64,000 nucleotides of DNA. Source: Streptomyces sp. A1136 (GTDB taxonomy: Bacteria > Actinomycetota > Actinomycetes > Streptomycetales > Streptomycetaceae). Shown here piece after piece: positions 26,014 through 34,679 of the stretch. Within the stretch, counting starts at the first letter, position 1. Every line of letters starts with the position of its first letter. The DNA is taken from positions 86,786-150,785 of the forward strand of contig NZ_SSBJ01000021.1 of assembly GCF_004795055.1 (NCBI RefSeq), given 5' to 3'. The notes beneath the pieces were generated by a model. The model was given only the letters and a program-made list of their open reading frames with translations. It had not been told where the DNA came from and searched no databases. The position numbers were made by a program, and so were the translations under genes.

Positions 26014-28686
26014 ATGGACCGTATACAGGGGCAGCCCGGCGCGGACGCGGGGCGTCGGGCCGTGGGGTCCACGGGCGACGGACCCTCGGGCGCCGGGTCC
26101 GCCCGCGCCGTCACCGGCCCCTCGGGCGCCGGCTCGGCGGGCACCCGGGCCGCCGGTGCCCCAACCCCCGGTACCGGGGCCGTGGGTTCTTCCGGAAGCG
26201 GAACCTCCGCGGCGGCGGCACCGACCGCCGGCGCCCCTTCCACCGGCGGTCTCGCCCGCGTCGTCACACTGACCGCGGGCGACTTCGCCCTCACCGTGAA
26301 CCCGGTCGACGGCAGCGAGATAGAACCCCTGCGTCCCGGCACCGAGACGCCCCGCCCCGCCAAACGGGGCCCCGCCTCCCGCACCGCCCGGCAGGTCGCG
26401 GCCCGGCCGCCGGCCCTGCCCGGCTCCACCGTCCCCTCCCGCCCACTGCTCCGGCGCGAGGAGGAGCAGGAGCGGCTCGAACGGCTGCTGGGACGCGGCC
26501 GCTCGGTACGACTGACCGGACCGGCCGGATCGGGCCGTTCCGCACTGCTCGACTCGGTGGCCGCCGCGTGCGCCGGACGCGCGCCCGACGGGGTCGTCCG
26601 GCTCAGCGGATACGGCCAACAGCAGCCGCTGGAACTGCTGCACGCGCTGCACGCGGCCGTCTACGAGAGCGCCGCCGAACGACCCGACCGGACCGAACTC
26701 CTCGCGCGGGTACGGGACATCGGCGCGATCGTCCTCATCGACGACCTGGAACTGGGCGGAGCCGCCCTCGACGAACTCCTGCGGGCCACCCCCGAGTGCG
26801 CCTACCTGTTGGCCGCCACCCCCGCCACCAAGGCCCCCTCCGACCACTCGCACCTGGAGGAGGTCTTCCTCGGAGGCCTCGGCCGGGCCGAATGCCTGCA
26901 ACTGATGGAAACCCTCACCGGACGGCCCCTGACGGAGGAGGAGACGGCCTGGGCCGCGGACGTGTGGTTCGCCTCCGAGGGGCTGCCCCTGCGCTTCGTA
27001 CAGGCGGCCGCGCTGCTGCGCGGGCGCGACGAGTTGAACCACCGCGACCGCGAGGACGACGACGAGCCCGGCGTCTTCGAGGGGCGCCCGCGCGAGGCCG
27101 CCCACGTACCGCTGCCGACGCCGGCCGAGGGAGCGGCGCCCGCGGAGCTGCTGGCGTCCCGGGTGAGCGAGTCGGCCCGGGCCGCGCTGCGGATCGCCTG
27201 CGCGCTCGGCGGCGAGATGCCGCACCACGCGCACCTGCCGGCCCTGGTGGGCGACACCCACGCCGACGCGGCGGTCGCGGAACTGCTCGACAGCGGCCTG
27301 CTGACCCCCGTCGGCGCGCGCTACCGGCTGGCGCACGGGGTCGCCCGGCAGTTGGAGGAGGCCGGGTACGGGGACACCGCCGCCGAGGAGGCCCGCACCG
27401 CGGCCCGGCACTACGCCTGGTGGACCGGGCACGCCTCGGTGACCCCCGAGCGGGTCGCCGGCGAGGCGGACGCGGTGCTGGCCGCCCTGGCGGGCGCCGA
27501 CGTGGTGGCCGCCGTCATGCTCGCCCGCACGGCGGCTCCGGCACTGGCGGCTTCCCTGCACTGGGAGGCGTGGGAACGGGCGCTGCGCTCGGGCGCGGAG
27601 GCCGCGCGCAAGGCGGGAGAGGTGGCGGAACAGGCCTACTTCCACCACGAGCTGGGTGTGCTCGCGCTGTGCGAGGGACGGTTGGAGCGGGCGCGGGCCG
27701 AGCTGGAGGCCTCGATCGGGCTGCGGGGCGCGCTGGCGGACAAGCGCGGGACGGTCGCGGGACGGCGGGCGCTGGCGTTGGTGACCGACCGGGAGGCGGC
27801 CGCGGCCCAGGTGTCGCCGCCGCTGCGGCTGGAGGCGCCGGCCCTGCCGGCCGCGCCTTCGACGGCGCCCGTCGCGGCTCCGGCCGCGTCCGTCCCGGCG
27901 ACTTCGGCCGTGCCCCGCCCCCTCGCCCGCCCGGTGACCGCGCCAATGAACGCGCCGGTGAGCGCGGCGTCGACCCGGCCGCCGGCTCCCGGCGGCTCCG
28001 AGGCGCAGACCCAGGTCGTGTCGACGGTCCGACGGCCCGAGGCGCCGACGACCCCGTCGACCCTCTCCGAGGTGTTCGAGAACGCCTTCCCGACCGCGCC
28101 GAAGCAGGAACCGGTGACGGCGCCGGTGCCGGTCCCCGGCGCGGGCGCCGGGCCGGGCCGAGCGTGGGCGGGGGAGCCGCACTCCCGGCGCAGGACGGCG
28201 TTCCTCGCCGCGGCCGGCGCCCTGGCGGTGGCCGTGATCGGGACCGTCGTGGGCCTGGCGGTGTCCGACTCGGACACGCGGGCGCCGAAGGACCCCGCGG
28301 TGTCGTCGTCGCCGGACATCGAGCCGGACACCGACCCGGGCACCGATTCAGGCGGGAGCGCCCCGGCCGGCGCGCCCGAGCCGGGCACCGCCGACCCGTC
28401 GGCGGCCCCGTCCGACGGGGCGACGCCCGGGCCGGGCGAACAGGCGGCGGAACCCGTTCCCGGGACCACCCGGCCGCCGGGCTCCACATCGGGCGGAGCG
28501 ACCCCCACGCACAAGCCCGCGCCGCCGGCGCCGGGCACCAAGACGCCGGTCCCCACGCCCCCGGTCGTCCACCCGCAGACGCCGAGCCCGACCACCTCGT
28601 CGTCGACGACCCCGCCGACAGAGACCCCGACGGCGTCGGGCACCGCCGGGTCGGCCTCCGGGTCGGCCCCGTCGTCCACGCAGTGA
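26014..28686 (+). CDS. STAND-like ATPase with TPR-like region, one membrane helix and Ser/Thr/Pro-rich tail
   Basis: 890 residues from ATG 26014 (GGGGGA upstream); GTG 25942 in the same frame is an alternative. The first 140 residues are disordered Ala/Gly/Pro. An AAA/NB-ARC-type P-loop follows: GPAGSGRS at 169-176, where the invariant Lys is Arg, and a Walker B-like IVLIDDLEL. A helical region with SVSES-ARAALRIACALGG and tetratricopeptide-like repeats (YFHHELGVLALCEGRLERA) extends to about 590. After another disordered stretch comes a membrane helix (about 728-750, AFLAAAGALAVAVIGTVVGL) and a roughly 140-residue extracellular Ser/Thr/Pro tail. Such proteins integrate signals; ligand and output unknown. 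It is convergent with nucS. Confidence 0.75.
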   Translation: MDRIQGQPGADAGRRAVGSTGDGPSGAGSARAVTGPSGAGSAGTRAAGAPTPGTGAVGSSGSGTSAAAAPTAGAPSTGGLARVVTLTAGDFALTVNPVDGSEIEPLRPGTETPRPAKRGPASRTARQVAARPPALPGSTVPSRPLLRREEEQERLERLLGRGRSVRLTGPAGSGRSALLDSVAAACAGRAPDGVVRLSGYGQQQPLELLHALHAAVYESAAERPDRTELLARVRDIGAIVLIDDLELGGAALDELLRATPECAYLLAATPATKAPSDHSHLEEVFLGGLGRAECLQLMETLTGRPLTEEETAWAADVWFASEGLPLRFVQAAALLRGRDELNHRDREDDDEPGVFEGRPREAAHVPLPTPAEGAAPAELLASRVSESARAALRIACALGGEMPHHAHLPALVGDTHADAAVAELLDSGLLTPVGARYRLAHGVARQLEEAGYGDTAAEEARTAARHYAWWTGHASVTPERVAGEADAVLAALAGADVVAAVMLARTAAPALAASLHWEAWERALRSGAEAARKAGEVAEQAYFHHELGVLALCEGRLERARAELEASIGLRGALADKRGTVAGRRALALVTDREAAAAQVSPPLRLEAPALPAAPSTAPVAAPAASVPATSAVPRPLARPVTAPMNAPVSAASTRPPAPGGSEAQTQVVSTVRRPEAPTTPSTLSEVFENAFPTAPKQEPVTAPVPVPGAGAGPGRAWAGEPHSRRRTAFLAAAGALAVAVIGTVVGLAVSDSDTRAPKDPAVSSSPDIEPDTDPGTDSGGSAPAGAPEPGTADPSAAPSDGATPGPGEQAAEPVPGTTRPPGSTSGGATPTHKPAPPAPGTKTPVPTPPVVHPQTPSPTTSSSTTPPTETPTASGTAGSASGSAPSSTQ

Positions 28687-28717
28687 CGCCGGCGCGGCCG
28701 GGCGGCCGGACCTGGGC

Positions 28718-29389
28718 TCAGAACAGACGGAGCTTGTCGTCCTCGATGCCGCGCATCGCGTTGTAGTCCAGCACCACACAGTCCATGCCGCGGTCCGTCG
28801 CCAGTACGCGGGCCTGCGGCTTGATCTCCTGCGCGGCGAAGACACCGCGGACCGGCGCGAGGTGCGGGTCGCGGTTGAGGAGCTCCAGGTAGCGGGTCAG
28901 CTGTTCCACGCCGTCGATCTCGCCGCGGCGCTTGATCTCCACGGCCACGGTCGCGCCCGAGGCGTCACGGCACAGGATGTCCACCGGGCCGATCGCCGTC
29001 ATGTACTCGCGGCGGATCAGCGTGTAGCCGTCGCCCAGCGTGTCGATGCGGTCGGCGAGCAGCTCCTGGAGGTGCGCTTCCACGCCGTCCTTGATCAGGC
29101 CGGGGTCGACGCCCAGTTCGTGGGAGGAGTCGTGCAGCACTTCCTCCATGGTGATGATGAGCTTCTCGCCCGCCTTGTTGACGACGGTCCAGACGCCCTC
29201 CTCGGCGCCCGTCCCCTCCTTGAGGGTGCACGGAGGAGACATCCAGTTGAGCGGTTTGTACGCCCGGTCGTCCGCGTGGATCGAGACACTGCCGTCGGCC
29301 TTCACGAGGATCAGACGGGGTGCCGAGGGCAGATGGGCGGTGAGCCGGCCCGCGTAGTCGACGGAGCAGCGGGCAATCACGAGACGCAT
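28718..29389 (-). CDS. nucS: Mismatch-specific endonuclease NucS/EndoMS
   Basis: 223 residues, the usual length. It replaces MutSL mismatch repair in Actinobacteria by cutting both strands at mismatches. N-terminal DNA-binding and dimer domain, C-terminal RecB-like nuclease with the D...ExK core (VDILCRD and VAVEIKRRG). The last residues DDKLRLF form a sliding-clamp binding motif. Start ATG 29389 (MRLVIARCSV) is the family start; the frame is open 28 codons further. A TAGCGT hexamer (29403-29398 on this strand) ends 8 bases before the ATG, so the mRNA may be leaderless. Confidence 0.95.
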   Translation of the reverse strand: MRLVIARCSVDYAGRLTAHLPSAPRLILVKADGSVSIHADDRAYKPLNWMSPPCTLKEGTGAEEGVWTVVNKAGEKLIITMEEVLHDSSHELGVDPGLIKDGVEAHLQELLADRIDTLGDGYTLIRREYMTAIGPVDILCRDASGATVAVEIKRRGEIDGVEQLTRYLELLNRDPHLAPVRGVFAAQEIKPQARVLATDRGMDCVVLDYNAMRGIEDDKLRLF

Positions 29390-29609
29390 GGTCGGCAACG
29401 CTACTCGACCGATGGGCCTCCACGCGATTCGCCCGTGAAAGCCCCCTTCGTCGATGGCGCGTTGTATGCGCATTCTCCTGGTGCGGCAACCCGGGGGCGC
29501 CTACCGTGGTGAGCGGGTGGTTGTCGAACGTGCACGCTGCGTCGCGGCCGCCTTCCCTGCCCGTAGGACTCCGGACACCCAAACCGCCGGGGTCACGAGA
29601 GGAGAACCC

Positions 29610-30002
29610 ATGTCGCTCGACGTCTCACCGGCCCTACTCGAACAGGCCGAGCGAGGCGAGGTCGACGAAGCCGCTTTCGTCGACTGCGTCCGGACCTCCC
29701 TGCCTTACGCATGGGAGATGGTCAGCTCGCTGGTGGCCCAGCTGGAGGTTGAGGGCGGAGAATTCGCCGACAACCAGACGCCGCCGCCGGACGAGCAGGC
29801 GCGCGGGCAACTGCTGCGCGCACTCGCGAGTGACGCGATACGCGGCGCCCTGCAGCGGCACTTCGGGGTGCGCCTGGCATTCCAGAACTGCCACCGTGTA
29901 GCGGTGTTCCCGCTGGACCCCGCGGTGGACGACCGGCTCGCCAAGTTCACCTCGATCCGCGGCCAGCTGCTCAACCAGTCGCCGGAGCTGCGGGACTGTT
30001 AG
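29610..30002 (+). CDS. SCO5389-family conserved protein
   Basis: 130 residues, function unknown. An all-helical-looking acidic protein with an N-terminal MSLDVSPALLEQAERGEVDEAAFVDCV segment and a central CH motif (FQNCHRVAVFPLDPAVD). It is highly conserved across Streptomyces and named after the S. coelicolor locus. ATG 29610 follows AGAGGAGAA, an excellent ribosome-binding site. It is divergent from nucS across 220 nt. No catalytic motif is recognisable. Confidence 0.85.
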   Translation: MSLDVSPALLEQAERGEVDEAAFVDCVRTSLPYAWEMVSSLVAQLEVEGGEFADNQTPPPDEQARGQLLRALASDAIRGALQRHFGVRLAFQNCHRVAVFPLDPAVDDRLAKFTSIRGQLLNQSPELRDC

Positions 30003-30024
30003 GTCCCGCGTCGAAGAGCCGCCC

Positions 30025-30072
30025 GCTGCCGCTCCGCATCGCGGGAGGTACGACCGGTACCGGAGCGGCAGC
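30025..30072. terminator. Bidirectional terminator
   Basis: GCTGCCGCTCCG (30025-30036) and CGGAGCGGCAGC (30061-30072) form a perfect 12-bp stem with an inner GGTAC/GTACC pairing. It fills the 77-nt gap between the convergent SCO5389-type and LLM genes. Confidence 0.82.
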
Positions 30073-30079
30073 CCGGCTC

Positions 30080-31099
30080 TCAGCCGAGGCGGGGCAGGAC
30101 CTCGGCGCCGACGCGCCGTACGTTCTCCTCCGTCGCGGCGAGGTCGCCGGAGCCCTCCGTCAGCAAGGCGAAGCGGGTGATCCCCGTGCGTTCGGCGGTG
30201 GCCGCCAGGCGGTCCGCGGCGAACCGCGGGGTTCCGACGGGATGCAGCTCGCACAAGAGCTCCGTGTACGCCACCGGGTCGCGCATCGTGCGCCGTCGGC
30301 CGTCCACCGTCACATGCGCGTCCAGGCCCTGGCGCAGCCAGCCCGGCATCGCCTTCACCAGTGTTTCCCGGGCGTCCGCCGTACGGTCCGCGAGCTGGCA
30401 GACCCCGGCCGACACGTGCGCCGCGTCGGGCGCGTGTCCGGCGGCCCGGGCGGTGCGCCGCCACAGCGCCACCATGTCCGCCTTGTCCTCGTCCCCGCAG
30501 TGCATGCCGAGCAGCATCGGCAGACCGCGCTCCGCGGCCAGCCGTACCGACGCCGGGGAGGTGCAGGCGACGATCACTTCCGGCCCCTTCCCGTCACCGT
30601 CGAGCGCCTCCGCGGGACGCGGTACGACGGCCACCTCGCGGAAGCCGTAACGCTCGCCGGCCGCTCCCACGCGCGCCTCGGTCAGCCAGCGCCGCAGCAG
30701 GTCCAGGGCCTCGGGGAAACCCGTCTCGTAGGCGTCCAGGCCCCCGCCGAACACCTCCAGGTCCACCCAGGGTCCGCCCCGGCCCACCCCGAGCATGAAG
30801 CGCCCGCCCGAGGTCAGGTGCAGCAGGGCCGCCTGTTCCCCCAGGGTCACCGGGTGCGTGCTCGGCAGTACGCTCACCGCCGTCCCCACGCGCAGCCGCT
30901 CGGTCCGCCCGAGCAGCAGGGCCGCCAGGGTCACCGCGGACGGGCAGACCCCGTACGGGACGAAGTGGTGCTCGGCCAGCCAGACCGCGTCCAACCCGGC
31001 CTCTTCGGCCACCTCGGCGGTGCGCACCGCCCGGTGCAACGCTTCCCCCGGCCCCTGGCCCGGGAACTGGGCCCCCACTACAAACGCTCCTACGCGCAT
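30080..31099 (-). CDS. LLM-class flavin-dependent oxidoreductase (luciferase-like)
   Basis: 339 residues. TIM-barrel monooxygenase using FMNH2 or F420. Conserved features: AEEAGLDAVWLAEHHF near 32-47, PSAVTLAALLLGRTERLRVGTAVSVLPSTHP, and FMLGVGRGGPWVDLEVFG. The substrate cannot be told; no flavin reductase or F420 gene is adjacent. The ATG at 31099 matches the domain start. It is divergent from the small zinc-ribbon gene across 246 nt with no other gene. Confidence 0.88.
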   Translation of the reverse strand: MRVGAFVVGAQFPGQGPGEALHRAVRTAEVAEEAGLDAVWLAEHHFVPYGVCPSAVTLAALLLGRTERLRVGTAVSVLPSTHPVTLGEQAALLHLTSGGRFMLGVGRGGPWVDLEVFGGGLDAYETGFPEALDLLRRWLTEARVGAAGERYGFREVAVVPRPAEALDGDGKGPEVIVACTSPASVRLAAERGLPMLLGMHCGDEDKADMVALWRRTARAAGHAPDAAHVSAGVCQLADRTADARETLVKAMPGWLRQGLDAHVTVDGRRRTMRDPVAYTELLCELHPVGTPRFAADRLAATAERTGITRFALLTEGSGDLAATEENVRRVGAEVLPRLG

Positions 31100-31345
31100 C
31101 GCGCTTAGCCTCCTCGCGGCTGACGCGGCCTCCCCAGGTGGACCGGCTCTCCGACGCTCATGACATCAACGTCTGATGGCAACAACGTCCGACACGTGCC
31201 AAGGGCACGGCCGGCAGCCAAAGTTATTGGGATTGTCAGGCCGGCGTCCGTGAGCGGGCCCTCCTCGGACACCCTGCGGTTACCCGGGCTCGCTGCGCGT
31301 AGTCTGGGAGAAAGTCACTGCCGTCCGCCCATCCGTGAGGTATAC

Positions 31346-31687
31346 GTGTCACCGCGCCACAACCGCCCCAGGGGCGGTGGGAATCCAGCCGACCGTTCGG
31401 GCACGGGGTCGGGGTCCGGGGGGCTGGACAGGTTCGGCCTCGAACAGACCGAGGAGTACCTCGGCGAGGAGTGGAAGGTCCGGCACGTGGCGGGCGCGAG
31501 CGCGGCGGGCAAGCGCTACCGCTGTCCCGGCTGCGACCAGGAGATCCCCTCCGGCACCCCGCACCTGGTCGCCTGGCCCGAGTACGGCGGTGTGGACGAC
31601 CGCCGGCACTGGCACAAGGCCTGCTGGAACGCGAAGGACCGCCGCACCTCGCGGGTGCAGCGGTCCAGGAACGCGCCGAAATACTAG
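31346..31687 (+). CDS. Small conserved protein with a Cys4/His zinc-ribbon-like motif
   Basis: 113 residues. A disordered Arg/Gly-rich N-terminus (1-30) is followed by EEYLGEEWKVRHV and then YRCPGCDQEIPSGTPHLVAW and HWHKACW, giving CxxC...H...HxHxxC, probably a zinc site. Streptomyces annotations sometimes call these ATP/GTP-binding proteins, but there is no P-loop. GTG 31346 is preceded by GTGAGG; the frame opens at 31160 without coding character. It ends 27 nt from the convergent ABC permease gene. Confidence 0.7.
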   Translation: MSPRHNRPRGGGNPADRSGTGSGSGGLDRFGLEQTEEYLGEEWKVRHVAGASAAGKRYRCPGCDQEIPSGTPHLVAWPEYGGVDDRRHWHKACWNAKDRRTSRVQRSRNAPKY

Positions 31688-31714
31688 GCGGCCGGCCTCT
31701 CGCGGCCAGTCCCG

Positions 31715-32590
31715 TCAGACGTCGCGGCGTCCGACCACCACGTAGGAGGCCGCCATGGCGGCGCCGGTCACCAGCAGCATCAGCGCCATCTGCGTCAGAT
31801 CGGCGGGCATCGCCTCCGGGGAACCGGACGGGTCGGTGCCGCCCGTGGGCATCCCGAACAGCTGCATCAGGGCGACCGGGGCGTTGTGCCGGAGCACCAA
31901 CCGCCCCAGCGGAGCCGAGGCCTCCCAGATGCTGAGCATCGCCCCGGCCACCGGCGGCAGCGTCACGACGCCGATCATGACGGCGATCGCCCCGGCCGAA
32001 TGCCGTACCAGCGCGCCGACGGCCAGCGCCAGGAGCCCGAGCAGGGTGACGTAGAAGCTCCCCGCCAGCGCGCCCGCCCACTCGCCCGCCGGGTGATGTC
32101 CCGCGGCGGGACCGTTGTGGGCGATGGCCGCCGCCGTGCCGACCACGAAGACGGAACCGGCGGTGGCGATGAAGGCGGTCAGGCCGAAGACGAGGTACTT
32201 GGCGGTGAGGACCCGGTGCCGGTCGGGCGCGGCGGTGAAGGTGGTGCGCACCAGGCCCGTCCCGTGCTCGGAGGTGATCGTGAGCACGCCGAGCACCATC
32301 ACCGCGAGCTGCCCTACGAGCATGCCGATCAGGGCCGGCGTGGTGAACGGGATGTTCGCGTAGTCGCCCGAGGAGGTCTGGGCGATGAAGACGACTCCGA
32401 TGCCGACGACGACCACCACGAGCGAGCCGAGCGTCCACAGGGTGGAGCGGACGGAGACGAGCTTGGTCCACTCCGAGGCCACCGCGTGGCCCAGGTGCGG
32501 GCGCCGGGCCTCCAGGGGAGCCCCGTGGGCCGCCGACGTCGCGGGGGCCGTCGGGAGGGACTGGGGGTCGGTCGTCTGCGCGCCGCTCAT
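31715..32590 (-). CDS. ABC-2 type transporter permease (pair A)
   Basis: 291 residues. Disordered N-terminus, then six predicted membrane helices starting at about 55 (STLWTLGSLVVVVVGIGVVF). The cytoplasmic ASEWTKLVSVRSTLW motif marks this family of drug/antibiotic-type exporters. ATG 32590 overlaps the stop of the ATPase gene by four bases (ATGA), so the pair is one transcript. The permease at 33897 is its paralogue. Substrate unknown. Confidence 0.88.
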   Translation of the reverse strand: MSGAQTTDPQSLPTAPATSAAHGAPLEARRPHLGHAVASEWTKLVSVRSTLWTLGSLVVVVVGIGVVFIAQTSSGDYANIPFTTPALIGMLVGQLAVMVLGVLTITSEHGTGLVRTTFTAAPDRHRVLTAKYLVFGLTAFIATAGSVFVVGTAAAIAHNGPAAGHHPAGEWAGALAGSFYVTLLGLLALAVGALVRHSAGAIAVMIGVVTLPPVAGAMLSIWEASAPLGRLVLRHNAPVALMQLFGMPTGGTDPSGSPEAMPADLTQMALMLLVTGAAMAASYVVVGRRDV

Positions 32591-33699
32591 CGGGAGGCCT
32601 CGGGGTTGTTCTGGACGGAGGCGGCGAGTTCGCCGGGCTCGCCGGGCATGAGGAACGCCGCGGCGTCGCCGGGCGGCGGGGGCGCGAAGAAGCCCTCCCG
32701 GGGGACTTCGGGGGTCACCGGAGCCTCCTCCCAGTCCGGCAGGGCCAGCGGGTCCGCCTCCCACAACTGCGCCCGGGGGTCCTCGGTGGAGGTGTACTCG
32801 ACGGAGGACCGGGTCATCCGCATGTACGCCTCCTCCAGCGAGGCCCGGTGCGGGGAGAGCTCCCACAGGCGCAGACCGCCCGCGTGGGCCAGGTCGGAGA
32901 TCCGCGGCAGTTCCAGCCCCGTCACGCGCAGGGCGCCGTCCGGCTCCTGGAGGACGCGCGCGCCGTCCTCGCGGAGGGCCTCCGCGAACGTCTCCCGGCC
33001 ATCCGGGTCGGTGTCGGCCACGCGTACCCGAGCGAATCCGGCCGAATTGTGCGTGATGAACTCCTGGGTGCTCATGTCCGCGAGCAGCCGGCCCCGTCCG
33101 ATCACGATCAGGTGGTCGGCGGTCAGGGCCATCTCGCTCATCAGGTGCGAGGAGACGAAGACGGTGCGGCCCTCGGCGGCGAGCTGCCGCATCAGGTTGC
33201 GGACCCAGAGGATGCCCTCCGGGTCGAGGCCGTTGACGGGTTCGTCGAACAGCAGCACCCGGGGGTCGCCGAGCAGGGCGGTGGCGATGCCGAGCCGCTG
33301 GCCCATGCCGAGGGAGAAGCCCTTGGTGCGCTGGCGGCCGGCGTCCTGGAGACCGACGACCGCCAACACCTCGTCCACCCGCTTCTCCGGGATGCCGGAG
33401 AGCTGGGCGATGGACAGCAGGTGGGTACGGGCCCGGCGGCCGCCGTGCATGGCCTTCGCGTCGAGCAGGGCCCCGACGTGCCGCTGGGCGTTCGGCAACT
33501 CCCGGAAGGGGAGGCCGTTGATCGTCACGTGGCCGGCGGTGGGCCGGTCGAGCCCGAGGACCATGCGCATGGTGGTGGACTTCCCCGACCCGTTGGGTCC
33601 GAGGAATCCGGTGACGTGACCAGGCCTGACCTGGAAGGACAGCTGGTCGACGGCGGTCTTGGCGCCGAAGCGCTTGGTCAGGCCGACTGCCTCGATCAT
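32587..33699 (-). CDS. ABC transporter ATP-binding protein (pair A)
   Basis: 370 residues. Complete nucleotide-binding domain: Walker A GPNGSGKS, signature SLGMGQR (in place of LSGGQ), Walker B VLLFDEPVNGLDPEG, His switch SSHLMSEM. A C-terminal regulatory region of about 150 residues ends in a Pro-rich tail. DrrA-like ATPase that drives the permease at 31715. The ATG at 33699 begins MIEAVGLTKRFG. Closely related to the ATPase at 34676, so the two pairs arose by tandem duplication. Confidence 0.93.
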   Translation of the reverse strand: MIEAVGLTKRFGAKTAVDQLSFQVRPGHVTGFLGPNGSGKSTTMRMVLGLDRPTAGHVTINGLPFRELPNAQRHVGALLDAKAMHGGRRARTHLLSIAQLSGIPEKRVDEVLAVVGLQDAGRQRTKGFSLGMGQRLGIATALLGDPRVLLFDEPVNGLDPEGILWVRNLMRQLAAEGRTVFVSSHLMSEMALTADHLIVIGRGRLLADMSTQEFITHNSAGFARVRVADTDPDGRETFAEALREDGARVLQEPDGALRVTGLELPRISDLAHAGGLRLWELSPHRASLEEAYMRMTRSSVEYTSTEDPRAQLWEADPLALPDWEEAPVTPEVPREGFFAPPPPGDAAAFLMPGEPGELAASVQNNPEASR

Positions 33700-33841
33700 G
33701 GTTCTGCCCCTCGACAGGCCGGCGGGCCCGGGACGGCTTTCGCCCCTGTAAGGGTTAAGAGGATATCGAGTGGCCTACGGTTCCGTCCCGCCCCCGATCC
33801 CTGATCTCCCCCTGATCCCGACCTCGGGGTTCCCCGTACTA

Positions 33842-33875
33842 CCTCCGGTGTCCGTCGCACGACGGACACCGGAGG
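33842..33875 (-). terminator. Terminator of ABC pair B
   Basis: CCTCCGGTGTCCGTC (33842-33856) and GACGGACACCGGAGG (33861-33875) form a perfect 15-bp stem with a four-base loop. It lies 22 nt after the stop of the pair B permease and separates it from pair A. Confidence 0.85.
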
Positions 33876-33896
33876 CGCGGACTCCTGGACGGGACG

Positions 33897-34679
33897 CTAT
33901 GCGTCCCGCTTCCTCAGCACCAGGTATCCGCCGAGTACGGCGGCCAGCGCCCACAGCACCATGATCCCGAAACCGCCCCAGGGGCCGTAGGGCGGCGGCT
34001 CGCTGCCCATCGCGCCCGGCACGACCCGCATGACCGCGGAGCCCGCCTGGTCCGGGAAGTACTGGGCCACCTTCCGCGTCGCCTCGACGGCGCCGAGGAT
34101 GTTCGAGACGATCAGGAAGAAGGGGATCAGCAGGCAGATCGAGAGCACCGAGCTGCGCAGCATCGTGGCGACGCCCATCGAGCACAGCGCGAGCACGGCC
34201 ATGTAGAGCCCGGTGCCGATCACCGCCCGCAGCACGTTCGGCTCGCCGATGCCGATGCTCCGCTCGCCCAGGATCGCCTGTCCGAGGAAGAAGGACAGGA
34301 AGCTGGTGATCAGCCCCACGACCAGGGCCAGCCCGGTCGCCACCACGAGCTTGCCGACGAGGAACTCGCCCCGGCGCGGTACGGCGGCCAGCGAGGCACG
34401 GATCATGCCCGAGCTGTACTCGGTGCCCATCACCAGGACACCGAAGATGATCATTGCGAGCTGTCCGAACTGGATCCCGGAGAAGCTGGCGAGGGTCGGG
34501 TCGAAGGTCAGCTGTTCCTCGGGTCGCATGTGCCCGAAGGTGGCGCTGATGAGCGCGCACAACCCGGCGCTGACGCCGACGGTGACGACCAGCGCGGTCG
34601 CGAGGGTCCAGACCGTGGACGGGACCGTACGGATCTTCGTCCACTCCGAGGTGAGAACGGCGGGGAGGGCCACGGTCAC
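33897..34679 (-). CDS. ABC-2 type transporter permease (pair B)
   Basis: 260 residues, six predicted membrane helices. The LTSEWTKIRTVPSTVW segment matches the pair A permease. Lacks the disordered N-terminus of its paralogue. The start GTG/ATG at 34679 overlaps the ATPase stop by four bases. Substrate unknown; the neighbouring genes give no hint beyond envelope processes. Confidence 0.88.
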   Translation of the reverse strand: MTVALPAVLTSEWTKIRTVPSTVWTLATALVVTVGVSAGLCALISATFGHMRPEEQLTFDPTLASFSGIQFGQLAMIIFGVLVMGTEYSSGMIRASLAAVPRRGEFLVGKLVVATGLALVVGLITSFLSFFLGQAILGERSIGIGEPNVLRAVIGTGLYMAVLALCSMGVATMLRSSVLSICLLIPFFLIVSNILGAVEATRKVAQYFPDQAGSAVMRVVPGAMGSEPPPYGPWGGFGIMVLWALAAVLGGYLVLRKRDA

